From the NCBI GenBank assembly GCA_018139225.1, contig JAGSNX010000001.1:124001-188000 (forward strand): a stretch of DNA of 64,000 nucleotides, given 5' to 3'. The stretch's first letter is position 1. Each line of letters begins with the position of its first letter. The translations under genes were made by a program, and so were the position numbers. This DNA is from Microvirga sp. SRT01. Lineage in GTDB: Bacteria; Pseudomonadota; Alphaproteobacteria; Sphingomonadales; Sphingomonadaceae. Of this stretch, positions 50,104 through 59,994 are shown in pieces. A model generated the notes under the pieces. It did no database searches. It saw only the letters and a list, made by a program, of their open reading frames with translations, and was not told the DNA's origin.

Positions 50104-51936
50104 ATGAAACCCATGCACGCCTATCGCTCCCACACCTGCGCCCAGCTCACCGCCGCGGACGTCGGCCAGACCGTCCGCCTGTCGGGCTGGATCCACCGCA
50201 AGCGCGATCATGGCGGCGTGCTCTTCGTCGACCTGCGTGATCATTACGGCATCACGCAAGTTGTCGCCGATGCCGATTCGCCCGCGCTGCCGGTGCTGGA
50301 AGCGGCGCGAACCGAGTCGGTCATCACCATCGACGGCATCGTGAAGGCGCGCGCGGAGGGCACCGCCAACGCCAACCTCGCCACGGGCGCGATCGAGGTC
50401 TTCGCCCGCGCGGTGACGGTGCAGAGCGTCGCGCAGGAACTGCCGCTGCCCGTCGCCGGGGACGCTGAATATCCGGAGGACATCCGTCTCCGCTATCGCT
50501 TCCTCGATCTGCGTCGCGAGCGGCTGCACGCCAACATCATGCTTCGCAGTCAGGTGATCGCCAGCGTCCGCCAGCGGATGATCGGGCAGGGCTTTACCGA
50601 ATTCCAGACGCCGATCCTGACCGCCTCGTCGCCGGAGGGTGCGCGCGATTATCTCGTTCCCAGCCGCGTCCATCCGGGGAAGTTCTACGCGCTGCCGCAG
50701 GCGCCGCAGATGTTCAAGCAGTTGCTGATGGTCGCGGGCTTCGATCGCTATTTCCAGATCGCGCCCTGCTTCCGCGACGAGGACGCGCGTGCCGATCGTT
50801 CGCCGGGCGAGTTTTATCAGCTCGACTTCGAGATGAGCTTCGTCACGCAAGAGGATGTATTCCAGGCGATCGAGCCCGTGCTGCATGGGCTGTTCGAAGA
50901 GTTCGCCGACTGGCAAGGCAAGGGGCGTCAGGTTTCGGCATTGCCGTTCCGCCGCATCCCGTACCTGGAATCGATGCTGAAGTACGGCAACGACAAGCCG
51001 GACCTCCGCAACCCGATCCTCATCAGCGACGTCAGCGAGCATTTCACCGGCTCCGGCTTCGGTCGCTTCGCCTCGATCGTCGAAGCTGGCGACGTCGTTC
51101 GTGCGATCCCGGCACCGACGACGGCGGACAAGAGCCGCAAGTTCTTCGACGATATGAACGCCTGGGCGCAATCGGAGGGGTTCGCCGGCCTCGGCTATGC
51201 GACCCGCAAGGGCGGCGAGTGGGGCGGCCCGATCGCCAAGAACCACGGTGAAGAGGGTATGGCGAAGCTGGCCGCGGCACTTGATCTCGGTCCCGACGAC
51301 GGCGTGTTCTTCGCCGCGGGCAAGGAAGCTCAGGCCGCCAAGCTCGCGGGCCTCGCGCGCACGCGGGTCGGCGAGACGCTCGGCCTGATCGATCCGAACC
51401 GCTTCGAATTCTGCTGGATCGTCGACTTCCCGATGTTCGAATATGACGAGGACGCGAAGAAGGTCGACTTCAGCCACAATCCGTTTTCGATGCCGCAAGG
51501 CGAGATGGAGGCGCTGGAAACCAAGGACCCACTCGACATCCTCGCCTACCAGTACGACATCGTCTGCAACGGCGTGGAGCTGTCGTCCGGCGCGATCCGG
51601 AACCATCGTCCGGAAATCATGTACAAGGCGTTCGAGATCGCCGGCTACACGCAGGCCGATGTCGATACGAACTTCGCGGGCATGATCAATGCCTTCAAGT
51701 TCGGCGCGCCTCCGCACGGCGGCTCCGCTCCAGGCATTGATCGCATGGTGATGCTGCTGGCGGGCGAGCCGAACATTCGCGAGGTCGTCGTCTTCCCGAT
51801 GAACCAGAAAGCGGAGGACCTGATGATGGGCGCGCCCAACTTCGCCAGCGCCAAGCAGCTTCGCGAACTCAACCTCCGCTCGACCGCAGAGACGAAGAAG
51901 GACATCGACAAGGCCGTTGCGCCGAACGCGGGGTGA
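50104..51936 (+). CDS. aspS: Aspartyl-tRNA synthetase
   Basis: Charges tRNA-Asp; class II enzyme of the bacterial type, 610 residues. N-terminal OB-fold ([24 protein letters not shown]), motif 2 around [24 protein letters not shown], a GAD insertion (about 290-420) and motif 3 [15 protein letters not shown]. Whether it is discriminating or also charges tRNA-Asn cannot be told. The start is ATG at 50104, or 50113. The leader contains the REP-like hairpin. Confidence 0.97.
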   Translation: MKPMHAYRSHTCAQLTAADVGQTVRLSGWIHRKRDHGGVLFVDLRDHYGITQVVADADSPALPVLEAARTESVITIDGIVKARAEGTANANLATGAIEVFARAVTVQSVAQELPLPVAGDAEYPEDIRLRYRFLDLRRERLHANIMLRSQVIASVRQRMIGQGFTEFQTPILTASSPEGARDYLVPSRVHPGKFYALPQAPQMFKQLLMVAGFDRYFQIAPCFRDEDARADRSPGEFYQLDFEMSFVTQEDVFQAIEPVLHGLFEEFADWQGKGRQVSALPFRRIPYLESMLKYGNDKPDLRNPILISDVSEHFTGSGFGRFASIVEAGDVVRAIPAPTTADKSRKFFDDMNAWAQSEGFAGLGYATRKGGEWGGPIAKNHGEEGMAKLAAALDLGPDDGVFFAAGKEAQAAKLAGLARTRVGETLGLIDPNRFEFCWIVDFPMFEYDEDAKKVDFSHNPFSMPQGEMEALETKDPLDILAYQYDIVCNGVELSSGAIRNHRPEIMYKAFEIAGYTQADVDTNFAGMINAFKFGAPPHGGSAPGIDRMVMLLAGEPNIREVVVFPMNQKAEDLMMGAPNFASAKQLRELNLRSTAETKKDIDKAVAPNAG

Positions 51937-51942
51937 AGAAAC

Positions 51943-51968
51943 GGCCCGGCGGGGTGGACCGCCGGGCC
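51943..51968. terminator. Hairpin between aspS and carbonic anhydrase
   Basis: A perfect 10-bp stem (51943-51952 with 51959-51968) with a 6-base loop, 6 bases after the aspS stop and 7 before the stop of the convergent gene. No T run on the plus strand; read on the minus strand it is followed by gtttcttc. Probably a shared terminator. Confidence 0.55.
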
Positions 51969-51975
51969 TGATCGT

Positions 51976-52605
51976 TCAGGCGGCCTCGAACGCGTCGTTG
52001 TCCTGCAACACCTTCAGCTTCCCGTCGGCGATTGCGAAGACGGCGCCGTGAATCTTTAGCGATCCGTCGGCGACACGTTCCTGAATGAACGGGAATGTCT
52101 GAAGGTTGGCGATCGACACGCGGACGCACTCTTGCTCTAGCGCCGTCTGCCCTTCGGCACCGGTGCCGTGCTCGGCCACCACCTTTTCGCGCGCACCGTC
52201 GAGCAGCGTGATCCAGTCCTTCACGAAGCCACCATCGCCGTGGCTCGACTGCGCCAGGCTCTGCGTCAGTGCGGCATTGACGCCGCCGCATGCGCCGTGG
52301 CCCAGCACGACGATCTCCGCCACCTTGAGCTTCGTGACGGCGAATTCCACTGCCGCCGACACGCCGTGATAGCCGCCGCCCGTTTCATACGGGGGGACAA
52401 GGTTGGCGACGTTGCGCACGACGAACACTTCGCCCGGGTGCGTGCCGAAGATCGTTGCCGGATCGACGCGGCTGTCGGAGCACGCGATGACCATCACTTT
52501 CGGCGACTGGCCCGACGCGAGTTCCGTCCACCGCTCGCGCTCGGTCAGCCATTCCGTACCACGGAACTTGTAGTAACCCTCGATCAGGTCGGAAAAGTCG
52601 GTCAT
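51976..52605 (-). CDS. Beta-class carbonic anhydrase
   Basis: Interconverts CO2 and bicarbonate. 209 residues from the ATG at 52605, which has GGAG 11 bases upstream; an ATG at 52647 would add 14. Zinc ligands C42 (ACSDSRVDP, with the D44/R46 dyad), H103 and C106 (LGHGACGG). The wording MTDFSDLIEGY at the N-terminus matches alphaproteobacterial enzymes. Divergent from lipA across 185 bases. Confidence 0.95.
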   Translation of the reverse strand: MTDFSDLIEGYYKFRGTEWLTERERWTELASGQSPKVMVIACSDSRVDPATIFGTHPGEVFVVRNVANLVPPYETGGGYHGVSAAVEFAVTKLKVAEIVVLGHGACGGVNAALTQSLAQSSHGDGGFVKDWITLLDGAREKVVAEHGTGAEGQTALEQECVRVSIANLQTFPFIQERVADGSLKIHGAVFAIADGKLKVLQDNDAFEAA

Positions 52606-52712
52606 CTGCACTGAAGCTCCATCTTGGGCCGAATCGGCCGTTGGCATCCTAACCGGTGTTGGTCCGTCCGGTTCCTGGCTTGCGATGCGCCGTTACCGCA
52701 TTGCGACAAATA

Positions 52713-52728
52713 ATGACAAGTCTGTCAT
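52713..52728. promoter_or_regulatory. Dyad symmetric site in the lipA / carbonic anhydrase gap
   Basis: atgaca and tgtcat flank four bases (52713-52718, 52723-52728), a perfect 6-4-6 inverted repeat in an A/T-richer part of the divergent gap, 63 bases before lipA. The shape suits a dimeric regulator. No known consensus is claimed. Confidence 0.35.
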
Positions 52729-52790
52729 GTTCCGGGTCGCCGGATGCACTTTCATGTGACATTTGGCCGGCGCGATCCTATCTGCACCTC

Positions 52791-53744
52791 ATGAACGACA
52801 TGACGCCGCTCGCCCCGATGGATGGTCGCCCGGAACGCGTCCGCAAGCCCGACTGGATCCGGGTAAAAGCCCCGACGAGCGCCGGCTTCGCCGCCACGCG
52901 CGAACTGATGCGCTCGAAAAGCCTGACCACCGTCTGTGAAGAGGCGGCGTGCCCGAACATAGGCGAATGCTGGTCGAAGAAACATGCGACGGTCATGATC
53001 CTGGGCGACACGTGCACCCGCGCCTGCGCCTTCTGCAACGTCAAGACGGGTATGCCGCGCGCGGTCGACGCGCGGGAGCCGCAGAACGTCGCGGAGGCGG
53101 CGGCGCAGATGGGGCTGCAGCATATCGTCGTCACCTCCGTCGATCGCGACGACCTCCCCGATGGCGGCGCGTCGCAGTTCGTGAAGGTGATCCACGCGAT
53201 CCGTGCCGCCAACCCCACCACCACGATAGAGATTCTGACTCCCGACTTTCGTAACAAGGCGCAGGCGGCGATCGAGTCGATCGTCGAGGCGCGACCCGAT
53301 GTCTACAATCACAATCTCGAAACCGTGCCCCGCCTGTATCCGACGATCCGCCCCGGTGCGCGCTACTACGCGTCTCTGCGGCTGCTCGAATCGGTCAAGC
53401 GCCATGACCCCTCGATCTTCACCAAGTCCGGCGTGATGCTGGGCTTGGGCGAGGAGCGGCTGGAGGTGCATCAGGTGATGGACGACATGCGCTCGGCGGA
53501 CATCGATTTCCTGACGATGGGGCAGTACCTCCAGCCAACGCCGCGCCATGCGAAGGTTGCGGAGTTCGTCACGCCCAAGGCGTTCGACGCCTATGCCGGC
53601 ATTGCACGCGCGAAGGGCTTCCTGCTCGTCGCGTCGTCCCCGCTGACCCGGTCGAGCTACCACGCCGGCGACGATTTCGCGAAATTGCGCGCGGCGCGCG
53701 AGGCGAAGCTGGCACCACGGCCGCGGGCCGTGATCGCGGTATGA
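52791..53744 (+). CDS. lipA: Lipoyl synthase
   Basis: Radical-SAM insertion of sulfur into octanoyl groups on E2 and GcvH. 317 residues from the ATG at 52791. Auxiliary-cluster Cys C49, C54, C60 ([12 protein letters not shown]) and radical-SAM Cys C75, C79, C82 (CTRACAFC) are present, and the C-terminal [10 protein letters not shown] carries the conserved Ser. Upstream frame extension is not supported. Confidence 0.97.
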   Translation: MNDMTPLAPMDGRPERVRKPDWIRVKAPTSAGFAATRELMRSKSLTTVCEEAACPNIGECWSKKHATVMILGDTCTRACAFCNVKTGMPRAVDAREPQNVAEAAAQMGLQHIVVTSVDRDDLPDGGASQFVKVIHAIRAANPTTTIEILTPDFRNKAQAAIESIVEARPDVYNHNLETVPRLYPTIRPGARYYASLRLLESVKRHDPSIFTKSGVMLGLGEERLEVHQVMDDMRSADIDFLTMGQYLQPTPRHAKVAEFVTPKAFDAYAGIARAKGFLLVASSPLTRSSYHAGDDFAKLRAAREAKLAPRPRAVIAV

Positions 53745-53750
53745 ACGCCT

Positions 53751-54233
53751 ATGCCTAAGCATCAGGAAACGCGGCATCTTCCGTACAGTGCGGAGCAGAT
53801 GTTCGACCTCGTCGCCGACGTGAAGCGCTATCCCGAATTCCTACCCTGGGTCACCGCGATGCGCGTCCGCAAGGACGGCGAGACGGAGACGCTGGCCGAC
53901 ATGATCGTCGGCTTCAAAGGGCTGCGCGAGACGTTCACCAGCCGCGTCGAGAAGGCGCGGCCGGAAACGATCCGCGTCGACTATGTTGAAGGCCCGCTCA
54001 AATACCTCCGCAACGACTGGCGCTTCCGGCCGGAGGCGCAGGGTTGTGCCGTCGACTTCGCGGTCGATTTCCAGTTCAAAAACCGCGTGTTCGAAATGCT
54101 TGCTGGGCAGGTGTTCGGCACCGCTCTCCGCCGCATGATCGGCGCGTTCGAAGATCGCGCCGCCGTCCTTTACGGTGCCTCCGGCTCCGGCTCCGGCGGC
54201 ATCAGCAGTTCGAGCGCGCACAGCGCCGCCTGA
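53751..54233 (+). CDS. COQ10/RatA-type START-domain protein
   Basis: 160 residues of the Bet v 1/START fold: YSAEQMFDLVADVKRYPEFLPWV, then MIVGFKGLRETFTSRV, YLRNDWRF and VDFAVDFQFKNRVFEML. Bacterial members bind ubiquinone or act as RatA; COQ10-like is the better fit in alphaproteobacteria. The body ends near residue 140; a Gly/Ser-rich tail follows, encoded where the gene overlaps cinA on the other strand by 64 bases. lipA-COQ10 is a common pair (6 bases apart). Confidence 0.9.
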   Translation: MPKHQETRHLPYSAEQMFDLVADVKRYPEFLPWVTAMRVRKDGETETLADMIVGFKGLRETFTSRVEKARPETIRVDYVEGPLKYLRNDWRFRPEAQGCAVDFAVDFQFKNRVFEMLAGQVFGTALRRMIGAFEDRAAVLYGASGSGSGGISSSSAHSAA

Positions 54234-54709
54234 AGCCGCACGCCGCCCCGCCCGGTATCCGGGAACAGCCGGCGGTCGGCATGCACGTCGTTGGGATCGC
54301 TGTCCTTTTCGGCTCGCGCGAAGACCACGGTACCGACCGGCTTCTTCTCGCTGCCGCCACCCGGCCCCGCGACGCCGGTGATCGCCACCGCGACATCCGC
54401 GCCGGTCTTTTCGACGGCGCCACGCGCCATGCCCCACGCGACCGCGATCGACACCGCGCCGAACGTCTCGACCAGGTCGCGGCCGACCTTCAGCAGATCG
54501 GTTTTCGCCTCGTCCGAATAGGTGACGATCGACGCGACGAACACGTCCGACGATCCCGGCACCTCGGTCAGCGCCGCCGCGACGAGGCCCCCGGTGCAAC
54601 TCTCGGCGACTGCGATCCTGCGTCCCGCCTTGCGGTTCGCCTCGACGACGCGCTGCGCCGACTCGACGAGCTGCGCGGGGAGGAGCGTGTCCGTCACGCT
54701 GCCGGGCAC
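54170..54709 (-). CDS. pncC: CinA C-terminal domain protein / nicotinamide-nucleotide amidohydrolase
   Basis: 179 residues, the stand-alone CinA_C form: AESCTGGLVAAALTEVPGSS with the catalytic Ser, IVTYSDEAKTDLLKV, and AITGVAGPGGGSEKKPVGTV. It deamidates NMN in pyridine-nucleotide recycling. The last 64 bases overlap the COQ10-like gene, and its start lies 16 bases inside the upstream unknown gene, so it is packed on both sides. Confidence 0.92.
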   Translation of the reverse strand: MPGSVTDTLLPAQLVESAQRVVEANRKAGRRIAVAESCTGGLVAAALTEVPGSSDVFVASIVTYSDEAKTDLLKVGRDLVETFGAVSIAVAWGMARGAVEKTGADVAVAITGVAGPGGGSEKKPVGTVVFARAEKDSDPNDVHADRRLFPDTGRGGVRLQAALCALELLMPPEPEPEAP

Positions 54710-55218
54710 ATCGGCAGGGCGGGGACGCCGGACTTGCCGCCGCCGCGCTCGTTCATCTTCAGATACTGGAGCACCGTGACAACGATGCTCGCCGTGTTAC
54801 GCGCTGGCAGTGGCTCCAGTTGCGTGACGAGCCGGTCGATCGTGCCGCAATCGTTCAGGTCGATGCGCCCGACGATCAGCGGCACAACGATGCTGGTCAG
54901 CACCGGCCGCGCATAGTCGGACGCCAGCAACAGGTCGGCGGCCGGATCGCTCAACTTGATGATCGCCGACTTGGCACTCGGCCACGCCCGGTCGGCGGCT
55001 TGTTGATATTTCAGGATCAGCGGCCCGTCGGGACGACGGATCAGGCTGGCGGCGGGCAGGCGCGCCGTGCACACGCGGCCCGTCTCGCGGATGATCTCCG
55101 GCAAGGCCACGAGCGCGAGCGACTCCGCCTCCGCATTGTTGAGGCAGGGCTTCGCCTGCGCCGCCGCGGGTGCGGCGAGCAGCGCCATCGTCACGAACAT
55201 GGTCGTAAGGCGCATCAT
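54694..55218 (-). CDS. Exported protein of unknown function with four cysteines
   Basis: 174 residues. A clear signal peptide (about 1-22, MALLAAPAAAQA) and a mature domain with four Cys (KPCLNN, RVCTAR, NDCGTI, PMCPAA) that could form two disulfides in the periplasm. No family is recognised. Its ATG overlaps the ispDF stop by 4 bases and its end overlaps pncC by 16, so it is in the ispDF message. Confidence 0.75.
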   Translation of the reverse strand: MMRLTTMFVTMALLAAPAAAQAKPCLNNAEAESLALVALPEIIRETGRVCTARLPAASLIRRPDGPLILKYQQAADRAWPSAKSAIIKLSDPAADLLLASDYARPVLTSIVVPLIVGRIDLNDCGTIDRLVTQLEPLPARNTASIVVTVLQYLKMNERGGGKSGVPALPMCPAA

Positions 55219-56372
55219 GCCTGTCCTCCACGGCCGACGCGGGGCAGGCTGATCGTGGCGATCGCCTGCGCGGCGATGCCTTCTTCGCGGCCCGTGAAGC
55301 CCAGCCGCTCGGTGGTCGTCGCCTTGACGCTGACCCGGTCGGGGGTCAGGTTCAGGATGTCGGCGATGCGCGCGACCATCGCCGCCCGGTGCGGCCCGAT
55401 CTTCGGCGCCTCGCACAGGATGGTCAGGTCGACGAAGTCGATGCGACCACCCTTGTCGGCGACCAGCTTCGCCGCATGCGCCAGAAACTGGTCCGATGCC
55501 GCGCCGCGCCACTGCGGATCGCTCGGCGGGAAATGCGTGCCGATGTCGCCCGCCGCGATCGTGCCCAGTACGGCATCAGTCAGCGCGTGCAGCACGACGT
55601 CGGCGTCGCTATGCCCCGACAGCCCCCGGTCATGCGGGATCAGCACGCCGCCAAGCCACAATTCCTCGCCCGCCTCCAGCCGGTGGACGTCGAAGCCGCT
55701 GGCGGAACGGCTTTCCCATGCGACGCGCGCCTCGGCGGCCGCGAAATCATCGGGATAGGTGATCTTGTCGAGCATCGCGTCGCCCTGCACCAACGCGACG
55801 CGTCCGCCAAGCCGTCGCACCATCTGCGCGTCGTCGGTCGCCTCTTCGTCGGCGGGCCAGCCGGCGTGCGCGGCGCGCAGCACGTTGACGCGAAAGCCCT
55901 GCGGGGTCTGCACGCGGTACAACCCGGCGCGCGGTACGGCCTCGCCCAGCAAGGCGTCGCCGCGCACCAGCGTGTCGGCCACGGCCAGCACCGGCGTCGC
56001 GCCGTCATGATCGTCCAGCGCGGCCAAGACGCGGGCAATGACCGCGGGCGACAGGAACGGCCGGGCCGCGTCGTGGACCAGCACCCGCTCCACATCGGCA
56101 GACAGGGCGGCCAATCCATTCGCGACCGACCCGCGCCGTGTCGGGCCCCCCTCGACCAGCCGCACATCGGCCCCAAGCGCCGATCGCGCCAGCGCGCTTT
56201 GGCCGGGGCCAATCACCACCACCAACTCATCGACGTGACCGGCCAGCGCGGCGAAGGCATGCGCAACCAGCGGCCGGCCCGCGACTGCTGCGAACTGTTT
56301 GGGGACGCCGCCCCCCGCCCGGGTGCCGGACCCGGCGGCGACGATCAGTGCTGCGGTGCGATGACGGAGCAT
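55215..56372 (-). CDS. ispDF: Bifunctional IspD/IspF isoprenoid enzyme
   Basis: Non-mevalonate pathway: IspD (about 1-225) adds CTP to MEP, with [25 protein letters not shown] and LDKITYPDD; IspF (about 226-385) closes the cyclodiphosphate, with D228/H230 in [21 protein letters not shown] and [14 protein letters not shown]. The fused form, with IspE elsewhere, is typical of many alphaproteobacteria. Divergent from dusB over 86 bases. Confidence 0.96.
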   Translation of the reverse strand: MLRHRTAALIVAAGSGTRAGGGVPKQFAAVAGRPLVAHAFAALAGHVDELVVVIGPGQSALARSALGADVRLVEGGPTRRGSVANGLAALSADVERVLVHDAARPFLSPAVIARVLAALDDHDGATPVLAVADTLVRGDALLGEAVPRAGLYRVQTPQGFRVNVLRAAHAGWPADEEATDDAQMVRRLGGRVALVQGDAMLDKITYPDDFAAAEARVAWESRSASGFDVHRLEAGEELWLGGVLIPHDRGLSGHSDADVVLHALTDAVLGTIAAGDIGTHFPPSDPQWRGAASDQFLAHAAKLVADKGGRIDFVDLTILCEAPKIGPHRAAMVARIADILNLTPDRVSVKATTTERLGFTGREEGIAAQAIATISLPRVGRGGQA

Positions 56373-56458
56373 CGGGCAGCGGTAGCGCGCACCGCGGACG
56401 ACCGCCAGCCTTGCGTCGAGAGGCCCTTTCCGCTAAGCAGTGCCCGATTTTCAGGCAC

Positions 56459-57457
56459 ATGCAAAAGCTTTCCCCCATCCAGATCGGACCCGTCCGGATC
56501 GATTGTCCCGTTGTGCTCGCGCCGATGACGGGCGTGACCGATATGCCGTTCCGCACCCTCGTGCGTCGCTATGGCTCGGGGCTCAACGTCACGGAGATGA
56601 TCGCCAGCCAGGCAGCCATTCGCGAGACTCGTCAATCGATCCAAAAGGCCGCATGGCATCTGTCCGAAGAACCCGTTTCGATGCAGCTGGTCGGCTGCAC
56701 CCCTTACGAGATGGGCGAAGCGGCCAAGCTGGCGGAGGATCGCGGCGCGGCGATCATTGACATCAACATGGGCTGCCCGGTCCGCAAGGTGACGAACGGC
56801 GACGCCGGATCGGCGCTGATGCGCGACCTGAAGCTGGCCGCGCAATTGATCGATGCGGTCGTGAAGGCGGTCTCCGCGCCGGTGACGCTGAAGATGCGCA
56901 TGGGTTGGTGCCACGACAGCCTCAACGCGCCCGAACTCGCCCGCATCGCCGAGGATCTCGGCGCGAAGATGATTACGGTCCACGGTCGCACCCGCAACCA
57001 GATGTACAAGGGGCAGGCCGACTGGCGCTTCATCGCGAACGTCAAGCAGGCGGTGTCCATCCCGGTCATCGCGAACGGCGACATCAACTCGATCGAGGAC
57101 GCTGAGGCTGCGCTCGAACAGTCGGGTGCGGATGGGCTGATGATCGGGCGCGGCGCGTACGGGCGTCCGTGGTTGCTCGGGCAGGTGATGGAATGGCTCG
57201 ACACCGGCCGGCGCCGTCCCGATCCCGACCTCGACGAGCAATACCGTGTTATCACCGAACATTACGACGCGATGCTGGAGCATTACGGCACCGTCACCGG
57301 GGTCAACATGGCACGCAAGCATATCGGCTGGTACACCAAGGGGCTGACCGGATCGGCCGAGTTCCGCAACGCCGTGAACCAGGAGCCGGATGCGAACCGG
57401 GTCAAGGCGATGCTCGCAGAGTTCTACGCCCCTTGGCGTCGCCTTGCCGCAGCCTGA
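56459..57457 (+). CDS. dusB: tRNA-dihydrouridine synthase
   Basis: 332 residues. FMN-binding TIM barrel: [12 protein letters not shown] at the start, catalytic Cys C106 in [29 protein letters not shown] and IANGDINS. It reduces U to dihydrouridine in tRNA D-loops. It leads the ntr cluster, the classic nifR3-ntrB-ntrC order, and its last 14 bases overlap the likely ntrB start. Confidence 0.95.
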   Translation: MQKLSPIQIGPVRIDCPVVLAPMTGVTDMPFRTLVRRYGSGLNVTEMIASQAAIRETRQSIQKAAWHLSEEPVSMQLVGCTPYEMGEAAKLAEDRGAAIIDINMGCPVRKVTNGDAGSALMRDLKLAAQLIDAVVKAVSAPVTLKMRMGWCHDSLNAPELARIAEDLGAKMITVHGRTRNQMYKGQADWRFIANVKQAVSIPVIANGDINSIEDAEAALEQSGADGLMIGRGAYGRPWLLGQVMEWLDTGRRRPDPDLDEQYRVITEHYDAMLEHYGTVTGVNMARKHIGWYTKGLTGSAEFRNAVNQEPDANRVKAMLAEFYAPWRRLAAA

Positions 57458-58513
57458 TGGGCGACCCGGCGGAGGGCAGGGTCGGCCCGGCTTCGGCGAT
57501 CTGTTCGCGGCCTTGCCGGTCGCGGTCGTCGTCATCGACCCCGACGATCGCATCGCTCACGCGAATGCGCTGGCCGAGCAACTGCTGAACCTGTCCGAGC
57601 GCGTCATGCGCGGGCAACCGCTGACCGCGATCCTGCCTCCGCCCGAAGCGACTCATGACCGGGGCGGCTATGGCTATGCCGTCTACGATACGGAGATCGC
57701 GACGGCTCGGGGCGTCCGCATCCGCGTCGATTTCGTGGAAGCGGCCGTCGCGGATCATCCCGGCTGGCGGACGATCACGCTGCATACCGCTGCCGGCTCC
57801 CACCGGCTCGGCCACACCGCCGACCGGATCGGTGGCGCGCGCGCGGCCGAAGGGGCGGCGGCGATGCTGGCCCACGAGATTCGCAATCCCCTGTCCGGCA
57901 TTCGCGGTGCCGCGCAATTGCTGGGGCCAAGCGAACTCACGCATCTGATCGTTACCGAGGTCGATCGCATCGCCGCACTGATCGACCGGATGCAGGAGTT
58001 CGGCGACACCCGGCCCCTGCCGCTGACCGCCGAGAACATCTACCCGCTGCTCGATCATGCCCGTGCCGTCGCGCTGGCCGGTTTCGCGCGCGGCGTGGCG
58101 ATCGAGGAACGCTTCGATCCCTCGCTTCCGCCGGCGCTGATCAACCGCGATGCGCTGACCCAGGTCATCATCAACTTGTTGAAGAACGCCCGCGAGGCCG
58201 TTCGTAATGAGCGTAATCCCCGGCTGGTGATGAGCACCGCCTATCGCCACGGCATCACCCGCAGCGCCGCGACGGGCCAACCGCGCGTGCCGCTGCCGAT
58301 CGAGATCTGTGTCATCGATAACGGGCCCGGCGCGCCCGCCGACATCGCCGACCATCTGTTCGAACCGTTCGTATCCGGCCGTCGGGAGGGGCAGGGGCTC
58401 GGCCTCGCGCTCGTCGACAAGCTGGTCCGCGATATGGGCGGGATCGTCCAATATGCGCGGGAGGGCACGCCGGAGGCGACGGTGCTGCGCCTGCTCCTGC
58501 CGAGAGGAACGAT

Positions 58514-58517
<4 letters not shown>
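57444..58517 (+). CDS. ntrB: Nitrogen-regulation histidine kinase NtrB
   Basis: Cytosolic kinase of the Ntr system. A PAS domain (about 20-120 from this start), HisKA with H144 in [19 protein letters not shown], and HATPase with [17 protein letters not shown] and [12 protein letters not shown]. The start is uncertain: no ATG lies near the expected N-terminus in frame, so a TTG at 57444 inside dusB is preferred (357 residues); an ATG at 57390 would add 18. The stop overlaps ntrC by 4 bases. Confidence 0.93.
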
Positions 58518-59926
<1,409 letters not shown>

Positions 59927-59994
59927 TCGCGAAAAGCTGCGTCTCACCAAGATTGTGGTTTTCATGCAACGGTCGACCTTGTAGGGCGGCCATA

